Shown here: in pieces, positions 34,020 through 41,840 of the stretch | Layout: each line of letters opens with the position of its first letter | How positions within the stretch are numbered: position 1 is the stretch's first letter | Assembly: GCA_937925595.1 (NCBI GenBank) | Contig: CALALQ010000106.1 | Location: 1 to 64,000, forward strand | DNA: 64,000 nucleotides | Source: an uncultured Demequina sp. | Lineage (GTDB): Bacteria; Actinomycetota; Actinomycetes; Actinomycetales; Demequinaceae | Direction: 5' to 3' | The notes under the pieces: generated by a model | The model's input: only the letters and a program-made list of their open reading frames with translations | The model's database searches: none | Told to the model about the DNA's origin: nothing | Translations under genes and position numbers: made by a program

Positions 34020-34823
34020 CTATTGGTAGAACGCATAGACGCGTCCTTTCCACTCGACGAGGTCGTATCCATCGCGGGCTCGCTCGACGAACGCTTCGTA
34101 ATCCGGAGTCACCGCCTCGATGAAGAGGTGCCGCTCGGCCGCGAACTCCTGCACCTCCTTCTCGAGCTCGTCGACCTCAAGTAGTTCATGCGCCGCGTCT
34201 TCGATCGACTCGAACGTGGCGACGTAGCTCTCGTGGAAGCTCTCCATGATGTCGCCGCTCATGGCACTGACGTCTGGGAGCGACAAGAACGCTTGCAGGG
34301 CTTCGTCCTGGTGGAGATGAAGCTCTTCGAGAGTCTCGCGGAGGTCGTCGATCGCTGCTTGGCCGTGGCTGGCGGGGACATGGACGGTGAAATCCTCACC
34401 GCCGATCTCCAAGCGTGTGGGAACGAGCAGGCGGTCCAGGGTCGGGGGCAGGTGCTCGTTAGAGAACCGGCGCAGCGTCCCGTGATGCTTCTTCTGCAGC
34501 ACGTGGCTGCCGAACCAGTCGATCCAGGTCCGCACCTCGGGGGGCGTGGACGCATCTCCGTAGAGGGCGAGGTACTCCTCGCGGAGCAACTCGTACTGAC
34601 CCTGTCCCAGACGTCCGTACTCGGCGAGGGCGGAGTCGGGGCTGGTGGCGCGTCCGAGGGCGTGGGCGATGTGCAGCGCGGTCGGGAAATCGATCTCGCG
34701 GTGCTCCGCCTGGGCGGCGGTCACCCCTTCTTCGATCTCTTGCTGTAGCCGTTCCGCGGCCTGGGCTGCACGCGGGCGTTCGCTCGCGGCCTCGGCGTTG
34801 GAGAAGAAGAGCCGCTCGCTCAT
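34020..34823 (-). CDS. ArdA-like protein with repeated N-terminal domain, copy 1
   Basis: A 267-aa protein with the same two-part layout as its downstream neighbour. The N-terminal domain has ALHIAHALGRATSPDSALAEY...EEYLALYGDASTPPEVRTWIDWFGS. The C-terminal ArdA-like part has FHESYVATFESIEDAAHELLE, LEKEVQEFAAERHL and YDLVEWKGRVYAFYQ. ATG 34823 overlaps the stop of the 96-aa gene (ATGA). Tandem duplication with strong divergence suggests selection against different restriction targets. Confidence 0.5.
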   Translation of the reverse strand: MSERLFFSNAEAASERPRAAQAAERLQQEIEEGVTAAQAEHREIDFPTALHIAHALGRATSPDSALAEYGRLGQGQYELLREEYLALYGDASTPPEVRTWIDWFGSHVLQKKHHGTLRRFSNEHLPPTLDRLLVPTRLEIGGEDFTVHVPASHGQAAIDDLRETLEELHLHQDEALQAFLSLPDVSAMSGDIMESFHESYVATFESIEDAAHELLEVDELEKEVQEFAAERHLFIEAVTPDYEAFVERARDGYDLVEWKGRVYAFYQ

Positions 34824-35110
34824 CGGCGTCCTCCGCCCGAGATAATGAAGCGGCCCAACATGTCGAGCCAGATCTCGCGCTCCAAGGGAACACGCACTTC
34901 GTTGATCTCTTCCAGTGCTGCTTGGGCGTCGAGGTGACCGCTGGCCGCGAAGCGCTCCAGTGCTGTGCCGGGGCCGGCATGGACACTCGCGGCAATCAGC
35001 CGAGCGAGATTCTCGTTCTGAGCCTCTGGGTCAAGGTCGAGCCAGCAACTGATGAGATCGCGAGCACGCCCGTTTTGATCCGGTCCAGTGGTGATGATGG
35101 TTGGTGTCAT
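34820..35110 (-). CDS. free-standing copy of the ArdA-associated N-terminal domain
   Basis: A 96-aa protein (LARLIAASVHAGPGTALERFAASGHLDAQAALEEINEV...REIWLDMLGRFI) that aligns with the N-terminal 90 residues of the two ArdA-like proteins downstream. ATG 35110 overlaps the end of the replication-relaxation gene (ATGA) and an AAAGGAGG lies inside that gene. The domain has no known name to me. It may be a dimerisation or targeting module. Confidence 0.6.
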   Translation of the reverse strand: MTPTIITTGPDQNGRARDLISCWLDLDPEAQNENLARLIAASVHAGPGTALERFAASGHLDAQAALEEINEVRVPLEREIWLDMLGRFIISGGGRR

Positions 35111-35961
35111 GATGAACCTCCTTTCAAGGTCTCGGTTTCAGGGGGCGAGGGAGGCGCCAGCTGTTGAAGCGCCTCCCGGGCAGTGATGACAAAGAACAGG
35201 TCGCCTCGGAGCGTGCGCTCCTGAGCGATGGCGTGGCGCAACTTGTCCGCTCGCAGTTCGGTGGGGACGATCCATACGACCGCCGGGTAGAGCCCGCGCG
35301 TCGCTTCTTCGTGGCCGTCCTCCCAGTGGCGCTGGTAGGTCTGGCACTTTCGGATCACGGCGGGCAGGTGTTCGGTAGCACGGTCGACCTCGACGAACGA
35401 ATGCGTCTCGGTCGACTCGTCCGCCGTCACGACCAACAGGTCAGGGCGGAGGGTGACCGTCGTGCCGCCTCGTCCGCCGAAGCTGCGCCAGCAGGTCGGC
35501 TCGGCTTCAAGCTCGAGAAGGTCGAATTCTCCAATGCGGGATCGTTCGAGCAGGGTCGTGGCCAGCTCAGCTACCTCGAGCGTGTGTGCCAAGAAGGCGT
35601 GGCCCGGTTCGATGTAGCGGCGGCGCTGCGACTCGCCGCGCCGGGCTCGTAGCAGCCGATCTCCCGCCGCACCGAGCTGCCACACGATCACGGCAGAGCC
35701 GTGTTTCGCTCCACCAATCCGTCGTGCCAGCCGAGTGACCAGTCCGTGGGCTTCCAAGCGATGCAGGATGCGGACGGCGCTGCGTGTAGCTCCAACCTGG
35801 GAGCGGTGCGGACCAAGGTGCTCGGCGGGCAGATGCTGCCGCTGAACCTGCCGCGTTGTGAGGAAGCGGAAGCGTTCCAGGCTCTCAAGGATGGCGATGT
35901 CCCGATCAGAGAGCAGCTGCTCGAGCTCGTCGGTTCGTAGTGGACGCGGGAGGTTAGACAT
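35107..35961 (-). CDS. replication-relaxation family protein (element B)
   Basis: A 284-aa paralogue of the protein at 2569-3453. The N-terminal winged helix reads LSDRDIAILESLERFRFLTTRQVQRQHL, and the core has SFVEVDRATEHLPAVIRKCQTYQRHW. It lies between the VirD4-like ATPase gene (189 bases upstream) and the ArdA-like cluster, with a four-base overlap to the latter. Likely initiates replication or processing of element B DNA. Confidence 0.78.
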   Translation of the reverse strand: MSNLPRPLRTDELEQLLSDRDIAILESLERFRFLTTRQVQRQHLPAEHLGPHRSQVGATRSAVRILHRLEAHGLVTRLARRIGGAKHGSAVIVWQLGAAGDRLLRARRGESQRRRYIEPGHAFLAHTLEVAELATTLLERSRIGEFDLLELEAEPTCWRSFGGRGGTTVTLRPDLLVVTADESTETHSFVEVDRATEHLPAVIRKCQTYQRHWEDGHEEATRGLYPAVVWIVPTELRADKLRHAIAQERTLRGDLFFVITAREALQQLAPPSPPETETLKGGSS

Positions 35962-36083
35962 GGCGACCTCCGGATCTGGGGGAGCGGCCGACGGACACTG
36001 CTTGAGCAGGGACAGTCCCAGCCCGCGCTGGCCCGTCAGGGGCGGACAGGGGCCGAATGGGGCGGCTTGTCCTCGTCATGAAC

Positions 36084-36104
36084 GGACGCCCGAACGGAGC
36101 ACCG
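36084..36104. repeat. intergenic 21-base repeat, copy 1
   Basis: GGACGCCCGAACGG-AGCACCG lies in the 189-base gap upstream of the replication-relaxation gene. A near-identical copy, one base longer, is at 39633-39654 upstream of the MT-A70 gene in the same element. It could be a binding site for an element regulator or initiator. Confidence 0.45.
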
Positions 36105-36150
36105 ACCGGACAAGCGCGCTCCGTGGTGGGTGGGTATATCGTCGCCCTAC

Positions 36151-38301
36151 TCATGAGCGCCTCGGCTTCTGATGCTTCGTGCGCGGCGCATCGTCGGTGC
36201 CAGGCTGAGCCGTCGGAGACGACACGACGACTTCTCCGGGGTCGCCACCGAACAGCTGACGGCTGGCACGGCGAATCAGCTCACCGTGCCCTGTCCGCTT
36301 CGTTGGTGCGATCGTCCGTGCGGAGAACCACCTGGACGGTCCCGCGGAGGTCATCAGGGCGGCGTAGACCTCATATGGCGGGAGTTGCTGGAAGTCTTCG
36401 GCACCGAGCTCGGGCGCCAGCTTGGCCATGTCTCGGGCGTCGTCGGCACCGAGGGCGAAGCAGACTTTGGAGCGGGCGTTGACGTCGAATGCCGTCTTGA
36501 GGTTCGGGCCGAGCTGTCCACGGAACTGATGTGCCACGTGCCAACCGACGCCGTAGGAGCGGCTCGTGGCGAGTGCATCTGCGATCGACGTCGGCAGATG
36601 CAGATAGTTCTGGACCTCGTCGATAAACACGTACCCGGGTCGCCAGGCCGGTTCCATCTCCTGAGCACGTTCCTTCGTTGCGAGCCACAGTTCAGCGACG
36701 ATGAGACTGCCGAGGAGTTTCGCAGCGCCGCTGCCGATAAGGGCATCGTTGAGCGGTACGAGGACGGCCTTGTCGCCGTCCCGGAAAAGGTCACGCAACC
36801 GGAACCGTGGCCGAGGCTGCCCCAGCACCGCGACAAGGTGCTTTCGGAGCACAAGCTTGCGGAGCTTGTTGAGCGGAGGTGCTGTCCATGCCGCGTGTTG
36901 CCCGGGGCTGAGGGCTTCGTACTCGCTCCAGAACGCATCGAGTGTCGGCTCGACGTCCAGGTGCTCGATGACCTCGCGTCTAAACGATTGGTCTGTGAGC
37001 AGTCGGGGAAGGTCGACGAGCGTATACGGCTCACCGCGCCGCACTCCGGCGCGTGCCAGCGACAGCAGCCCGCCCTGGATGAGGTATTCGGTACGAGGGC
37101 CCCAGCCGTCCTCGAAGACGGCCTGCAGCGACGCCAGAATGCCATCCACGACCACGTCGGGATCTCGGTCTCCGACGTCGAGCGGATTGAACCCGACTGG
37201 GCGAGCGTCAGCTGCGTCAATGACGACGATCCGTCCGGCGGCCTCTTTGGGTGCGTGATCGATGACGTAGTCGACGAGCTGCCGCTTCGGCTCGATCAAG
37301 ACCACCGGACGCCTTGCAGTGATGTCGCTCAGGATGAGCGGTGCGAACACGCCGATGGACTTGCCGCTGCCGGTCGGGCCGGTGACGACAAGGTGGGACA
37401 AGCGAGAGGTCGGGTCGATGCCGACGTCACGGATCTTGCCTGGTGCGGTGGTCTGCGCGAACACGGCCGCCCGATCTTCTAGTGAGGCCGGGCCAGCCAG
37501 GCGTCGGGGATGAAGCGGAGGAAGCCCGGGCAGATCCATCTCGCCAACAGGCCACCCGAGAAAGGGCAGGAGCTCGCTCGGGGTGAGCGCGCCAAGGTGG
37601 GACCGGGGCGACGCGGAGTCGAGATGCTCGGGCTTGTCCCGAACCAGAAGCATTCGCACACCTGGTGCTTCCATCGTTTGCAGCGCACCGAACAGTGCCT
37701 GAGCCAGTGCTTGACGACGCTCGGCCGTTGCGGCCTCGACACCGATTCGTGCGGTGACGATTAGCCGGGGCTGCGCGTCCCGTTCGGCGACGCGACGGCG
37801 CACGTCGGCGCTCGCGTGTTGCGTGCCCCGGACCAGCACGTCATAGAGCGACGAGCGGTTCGGGTCTGGAAGGTCGAGTGGTACGAGGCTCGGACGGCGG
37901 CGTTGTCCCACGATGAGCTGCATCACGACGAGTTCGTCTTCTCGGCGGCGGGCCAAGGCGCTGTGGAGCGCGAAGAGCATCCGATCTGACTCGCCGGTGC
38001 GGAGCGGCAGACTGTCCGGCCGGGCCGTGAGGTGTCCGGTTGCCGCAACGGCTCGTCGCGCAGGTGCGATGTCGAACAAGACGCCGGGGACATAGTCGGC
38101 AAGGACCTGCTTCAGCCACGTCGTGTGCTCTGACTGGTGACCTACGAGGTACACGATCTCTCCGCCAATGGCGCGCAGCTCGAACACCAGGGGACGGGGC
38201 GTATCCGAAGAGGTCAGGCGCGCCAGTAGCTGCTCCACGCCGCTGGCCTCAAGCGGACGCGGCAAGTGAAGTCGTGTGAATACGTACTTAGGCGGTGCCA
38301 T
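36151..38301 (-). CDS. VirD4/FtsK-like conjugal transfer ATPase (element B)
   Basis: A 716-aa paralogue of the element A ATPase. Walker A GPTGSGKS is near residue 312 and Walker B VFIDEVQN near 557. The intervening sequence includes SLARAGVRRGEPYTLVDLPRLL, typical of TraG/VirD4 nucleotide-binding domains. ATG 38301 (MAPPKYVFTRL) overlaps the 72-aa gene by 14 bases; a longer frame to 38394 would overlap that gene. No transmembrane helices are obvious, so membrane anchoring may need the small membrane protein of the module. Confidence 0.82.
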   Translation of the reverse strand: MAPPKYVFTRLHLPRPLEASGVEQLLARLTSSDTPRPLVFELRAIGGEIVYLVGHQSEHTTWLKQVLADYVPGVLFDIAPARRAVAATGHLTARPDSLPLRTGESDRMLFALHSALARRREDELVVMQLIVGQRRRPSLVPLDLPDPNRSSLYDVLVRGTQHASADVRRRVAERDAQPRLIVTARIGVEAATAERRQALAQALFGALQTMEAPGVRMLLVRDKPEHLDSASPRSHLGALTPSELLPFLGWPVGEMDLPGLPPLHPRRLAGPASLEDRAAVFAQTTAPGKIRDVGIDPTSRLSHLVVTGPTGSGKSIGVFAPLILSDITARRPVVLIEPKRQLVDYVIDHAPKEAAGRIVVIDAADARPVGFNPLDVGDRDPDVVVDGILASLQAVFEDGWGPRTEYLIQGGLLSLARAGVRRGEPYTLVDLPRLLTDQSFRREVIEHLDVEPTLDAFWSEYEALSPGQHAAWTAPPLNKLRKLVLRKHLVAVLGQPRPRFRLRDLFRDGDKAVLVPLNDALIGSGAAKLLGSLIVAELWLATKERAQEMEPAWRPGYVFIDEVQNYLHLPTSIADALATSRSYGVGWHVAHQFRGQLGPNLKTAFDVNARSKVCFALGADDARDMAKLAPELGAEDFQQLPPYEVYAALMTSAGPSRWFSARTIAPTKRTGHGELIRRASRQLFGGDPGEVVVSSPTAQPGTDDAPRTKHQKPRRS

Positions 38302-38506
38302 CCGGTTCCTCCTCGGAAGTCCTGGACGGCTGCTGTTCTGATTCCGTGAGCGCGCGGCGGGCAGCTTCCTCGCGAGCTCGTTCGAGCCCAGCAATCACGA
38401 TGATCTTTGCCATCTGCTCCGGTGTCAGGTCGTGGTTGAGTTCGGAGAACACCCAAACCCGGCGGTCCTGAGACTTCCGGTAGCGGCGGCGAGAGACGTG
38501 ACTCAT
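38288..38506 (-). CDS. small basic protein preceding VirD4-like ATPase (element B)
   Basis: A 72-aa protein with a basic N terminus (MSHVSRRRYRKSQDRR), then WVFSELNHDLTPEQMAKIIVIAGLERAREEAA and an acidic tail. It corresponds in layout and position to the 68-aa protein of element A. ATG 38506 has AAAGGAGGTG. It is the first gene after the promoter at 38597-38625. Confidence 0.7.
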   Translation of the reverse strand: MSHVSRRRYRKSQDRRVWVFSELNHDLTPEQMAKIIVIAGLERAREEAARRALTESEQQPSRTSEEEPDGTA

Positions 38507-38596
38507 ACACGCACCTCCTTTCGGGCGAGTGCCCGGCTTACATTGCAAGCGGTCGCGAAAGGTCGTGCGGCGAGCCCCGTCATGGGGGGACGGGCA

Positions 38597-38625
38597 ACTA
38601 TGAGCGAGTCAATTCGTTCTGTCAA
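38597..38625 (-). promoter_or_regulatory. promoter of element B transfer operon
   Basis: On the minus strand TTGACA (38625-38620), 17 bases, CATAGT (38602-38597). The spacer ends CTCGCT. It shares the CATAGT -10 and nearby CTCAT with pilin/collar promoter B. The roughly 85-base leader contains a short CCCC/GGGG hairpin. Confidence 0.7.
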
Positions 38626-38678
38626 GGGGAGTTGTCTATTCCACAACGACCGGACAGAGGTGAACGTGCTCATGGTCG

Positions 38679-38885
38679 CTACCAGCGGTCTCGTCGCGAG
38701 CGAATGAACCACAGTGCGGCGATCGTTGCTGCGACGAGCATGGCTCCGAGCAGCAGCCAGCCCCAGATCTGTGCCAGGACACTGAGCGCAAGCTGCAGCG
38801 CGATCACACCGCCGAGCAGCAGCAGGCAGCCGACAAAGAAGCGGTGCACCAGCGACCGTGGCGATTCTGGCTCCTTGGATGCCAC
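38679..38885 (-). CDS. small two-helix membrane protein (element B)
   Basis: A 68-aa protein with two hydrophobic helices (about residues 17-35 and 40-60). It shares EPxSxRS near the start, IWGWLLL at the second helix and a basic R-R-D-R-W end with the element A protein at 6061-6252. It is downstream of, and nearly contiguous with, the MT-A70 gene. Probable membrane component of the transfer module. Confidence 0.7.
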   Translation of the reverse strand: MASKEPESPRSLVHRFFVGCLLLLGGVIALQLALSVLAQIWGWLLLGAMLVAATIAALWFIRSRRDRW

Positions 38886-38888
38886 GCC

Positions 38889-39518
38889 TCATCCCTCCGT
38901 GTCTCCGGCAGTGGATGACGCTCGAGTGAAGTCAGACGGGACCGGGTATCCGGGGATCGTGATGTCGGATTCGATCTCGTTGCCCCACACCGACCAGTCC
39001 GCGTGGCTGTTAGGACGACTTCGGGCGAAGATTTCGAGGAAGGGGCCGTCGAGGATGCGCTCGATGAGCGGAATCATCTCCTCGGGCTTGCGGGAGTGAT
39101 CCTGACGCGGGAACAGCAACGTCGAGCGCTGACCGTGGAACTTCCACGGCGCGGGCTTCCCGCGGGTGCCGTGCAGTAGCAGCTCATGCGAGCCGCGGAA
39201 GTAGTTGCCGAGTCCCATGTAGTACTTGTCCCAGGCTGCGTTCGTCTTGTACTCGAAGCCCCACGCCTTCATGACTTCGAGGCCGGCGGGTAGTGCTGCG
39301 TTGGTTACCCAGAGCAGCAGCGTGGCGTCGTCGGCCGCCAGGTCCGCGATCGGCATCTGCTTGATGCGCTCCAGGCTCATCACGTCGTAGTGGCGTGAGG
39401 CTCCACGTGCACCGAGCTGGGCGATGTCCCAGGGCGGGTCGGCGTAGATGACCGAGAAGCGGCGGGACGCATCGCGTTCCGGCGCCGAGGGCTCTTCTGA
39501 GGGGGTGATGTTGGGCAT
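38889..39518 (-). CDS. MT-A70 family adenine methyltransferase (element B)
   Basis: A 209-aa protein from ATG 39518 (AAAGGA upstream). It has the canonical YADPPWDI catalytic motif, LLLWVTNAALPAG, GLGNYFRGSHELLLHGTRGK and FLEIFARSRPN. It is expected to transfer a methyl group to N6 of adenine, most likely in element or host DNA. The element A paralogue has DPPT in place of DPPW. Only three bases separate it from the downstream membrane-protein gene. Confidence 0.88.
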   Translation of the reverse strand: MPNITPSEEPSAPERDASRRFSVIYADPPWDIAQLGARGASRHYDVMSLERIKQMPIADLAADDATLLLWVTNAALPAGLEVMKAWGFEYKTNAAWDKYYMGLGNYFRGSHELLLHGTRGKPAPWKFHGQRSTLLFPRQDHSRKPEEMIPLIERILDGPFLEIFARSRPNSHADWSVWGNEIESDITIPGYPVPSDFTRASSTAGDTEG

Positions 39519-39632
39519 GAATGAAGTCCTTTCTCCGCGACCCATGCGCTGGTGGCTGAGGGGCGGATAGATGGATATGCGGCATCGCGGCGGGCATGTC
39601 AACGGCACTGAACCCGACCGCCGGAGCCGATC

Positions 39633-39654
39633 GGAACGCCCGAACGGAACACCG
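39633..39654. repeat. intergenic 21-base repeat, copy 2
   Basis: GGAACGCCCGAACGG-AACACCG lies about 115 bases upstream of the MT-A70 start. Relative to the copy at 36084-36104 it has one substitution and one inserted base. The rest of the 39519-39753 gap shows no gene. Confidence 0.45.
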
Positions 39655-39753
39655 CCTCAAGTGGTCGTGACTCGGCTCGGAGAGCGGGCGGTGGTCGGTG
39701 TTTCCGCACGTTGTGGAATGAACAACGGACCGCTGCGACTGCTGGTTCGGTTC

Positions 39754-40029
39754 CTAGCTGCTTTGTCGCTGGCGCATCGCGGACTCACGGAGCATGTTGC
39801 GATGTGCTTCGATAGCCGCCTCGTCCAGCACTGCGCCGAGAAGGTTGGCATCCGCTTGGCGCCTGGCAAGGTGCAGTGCGGCCTCGTACTGTTTCCGGTG
39901 CCACCCCGGTCCACCCGGGGAGTCCCACATGAGCAACGCCATCGCGACGGCGATGATCATTCCGACCGCGACGGCGAGCAGGGCGATCGACAGCACTGAG
40001 CTGAGTTCCATCGTGACCATCTCGTCCAC
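39754..40029 (-). CDS. membrane-anchored protein (element B)
   Basis: A 91-aa protein with one transmembrane segment (about residues 12-34) and a charged, His/Arg-rich C-terminal helix. It is the positional counterpart of 7635-7952 in element A. GTG 40029 or ATG 40011 (MELSSVLS) may be the start. Function unknown. Confidence 0.6.
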   Translation of the reverse strand: MDEMVTMELSSVLSIALLAVAVGMIIAVAMALLMWDSPGGPGWHRKQYEAALHLARRQADANLLGAVLDEAAIEAHRNMLRESAMRQRQSS

Positions 40030-40033
40030 GGCG

Positions 40034-40348
40034 CTACCGTCCGAACCGCTGCACGGCGGTGGCGGCGGCGAGGGCGTAGGCGTCGACGATCGCCTTGATG
40101 CGCTGCTCGCTGAGCGGAGCGGCAGTCACATAGTGCCCCTCGATGGCGGACAGCATGGCGACGTTCTCCATCGCCCGGAGTGCCAGACGGTGTCGAAGGT
40201 CGTCGGTGAGTGCCTCGATGGCACCACCGAGCTGGACCGCCTCGATCGCCGAGGTCACCCGGCGCGGCTGCCGGAGGGTGAGAGCGGCGGCGGTCGAACT
40301 GATTGGGGAGACGGTCGAGCCGTCGAGCGGCACGAGAGCGTTGGACAT
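40034..40348 (-). CDS. conserved element protein with N-terminal LVP motif (element B)
   Basis: A 104-aa helical protein from ATG 40348 (GGAG upstream), starting MSNALVPLDGS. It matches the layout of the element A protein at 7949-8281 (MSSNLVPTGDD) and again precedes the membrane-anchored protein gene. Function unknown. Confidence 0.65.
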   Translation of the reverse strand: MSNALVPLDGSTVSPISSTAAALTLRQPRRVTSAIEAVQLGGAIEALTDDLRHRLALRAMENVAMLSAIEGHYVTAAPLSEQRIKAIVDAYALAAATAVQRFGR

Positions 40349-40426
40349 AGGAGAGTTCCCTTCAGCGGATTGATGGATGAGCCGCCCGTCGCCCCGAGCC
40401 ATGCTGGCCGGGGCGACGGGCGGGTG

Positions 40427-40816
40427 TTACTCCTCGCGAACGAATCGCAGTTCGAGTCCGATGCGGGTGAACGCATCTCGCAGGCCGCCGAACCATTGCT
40501 CGTCCGGGGTGACTGCATCCGGGCAGATGGCGTAGAGCAGGCGGTATTGCTGCGATCCCATCAGCTCAATCGCTCGGGTCAGTCCGGGGCGCTGACGCGG
40601 ATCCGTGGTCGCTTCGGACTCGTCCACCCAGAAGCCGATGACGACGCCGTCCTTCTCAGTGCGGAGGCGGAGCATCTCTTCCTGTGTGGCTCGGTCCTCG
40701 AGTTCACGTCCGTTCGACGCCCGGTCTGACGGGAGCGTCGTGCAGATGTAGGCGGCCGCAAACGGCTGCACCTCCTTCATCTCAACGATGGTCACTTCTT
40801 GATCGGTTCCGTTCAT
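40427..40816 (-). CDS. hypothetical protein, 129 aa
   Basis: ATG 40816 has AAAGGAGG. The protein is acidic with a compact alpha/beta look (YRLLYAICPDAVTPDEQWFGGLRDAFTRIGLELRFV). It has no clear similarity to the 128-aa protein at 2130-2516, yet the two genes share a long structured leader. Family not recognised. Confidence 0.7.
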   Translation of the reverse strand: MNGTDQEVTIVEMKEVQPFAAAYICTTLPSDRASNGRELEDRATQEEMLRLRTEKDGVVIGFWVDESEATTDPRQRPGLTRAIELMGSQQYRLLYAICPDAVTPDEQWFGGLRDAFTRIGLELRFVREE

Positions 40817-40901
40817 GGATCGCCTCCTTTCACGAGGTCTTGCCTGCAGCCACTGGCTACTGGCAGCGATATTTAGTTGTGTGTTCCCCTTGCGGGGTCT
40901 A
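40817..40901 (-). promoter_or_regulatory. structured 5' leader shared with element A (copy B)
   Basis: In the minus direction: CCCC-GCAA-GGGG (40897-40886), ACACACAACTAAAT, a TGCC/GGCA-stemmed hairpin, GACCTCG, AAAGGAGG, then ATG. It begins at the stop codon of the SprT-like gene. The copy A equivalent is at 2517-2597. Confidence 0.5.
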
Positions 40902-41648
40902 AGGCCGAGCGTGACTGTGCACGGCGGCGGTCTGAATCAGGGGCGACCCCTGCAGGAGATAGGACGTGATCGCCGTCTGCAGACGGGCGTCCGCGGCGGC
41001 GACCGCGGCAGCGAGCCGAGGGTCCACGAGCGTGGACGCCGCCACGGGCTGCGGCCTTCGAACCGACGCGAGCGGCGCGGCCGAGGCGCTGCGGATGGAC
41101 GGTCGAGCAGCGATGCGCTCCGCCGAACGGAGGCCTTCGTAGATGCGGAACGCGCGATCGATGTCGGGGATGAGATCGCTGAACAGGGTCTGACCCGAGG
41201 GGCTCAGCGTCGGGGTGGCGTAGCCGCTGTGGGAGCTTTCAACGACCTCGCAGCCGGCCAGCCGAGCGATTCGTGCGAACTCTTGGTTGTGGTGCCTGGT
41301 GGTGGGTTCGGTGTCGGACACGCCTGTCGCTGCTGCGTAAAGGTGGGCGAGCTCGTGAGCGAGCGTGACGACCGCGTCCTCGCCGGGTCGCTGTCCACCG
41401 AAATGACCTTGCGAGCGATCCGCATTGAGTCGGATCTCGTGGAGACCGTCCTCGCCACCGAGGAATGCGAACTGCCCGAGTGCCTCACCGGGTGCGAAAC
41501 GCACCAGGAGTGTCGTGCCAGCGACCGCATCGACGATGCCTGGAAGCGACGGCTCGAGGCGCGCGGCCATCTTTTTTAGTGCGGCCTCGCAGCTGCTGCG
41601 CAGGCGGCGATCCGCCTCCGCGAGAGTCGCGACATCGGTTTGCTGCAT
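40899..41648 (-). CDS. SprT-like zinc metalloprotein
   Basis: A 249-aa protein from ATG 41648 (GGGAGGA). The zinc motif VTLAHELAHLY is followed by RHHNQEFARIARLAGC, the usual third-ligand region of SprT-like proteins carried by phages and plasmids. The C-terminal 80 residues are Ala/Arg-rich and look disordered or helical. First gene of the element B leftward module. A protease role in processing element or host proteins is possible but unproven. Confidence 0.75.
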   Translation of the reverse strand: MQQTDVATLAEADRRLRSSCEAALKKMAARLEPSLPGIVDAVAGTTLLVRFAPGEALGQFAFLGGEDGLHEIRLNADRSQGHFGGQRPGEDAVVTLAHELAHLYAAATGVSDTEPTTRHHNQEFARIARLAGCEVVESSHSGYATPTLSPSGQTLFSDLIPDIDRAFRIYEGLRSAERIAARPSIRSASAAPLASVRRPQPVAASTLVDPRLAAAVAAADARLQTAITSYLLQGSPLIQTAAVHSHARP

Positions 41649-41840
41649 AACGTCCTCCCTGCTCGGGCCCAAGTGGTCGAGCGACCACCACCCTCGCAAT
41701 CGGCTATCGCCGGGTCGTGTCGCAGGGTGTGTCATCTCACGTGTCAAACGACGTGCCAAAGTGGAATCGACCAGTAACGAAAAGGGGGCAAGGCGTGTCG
41801 TATTTGCAGCTCACGTTTTCGTTCCTCCTCCCCGCCGCGG

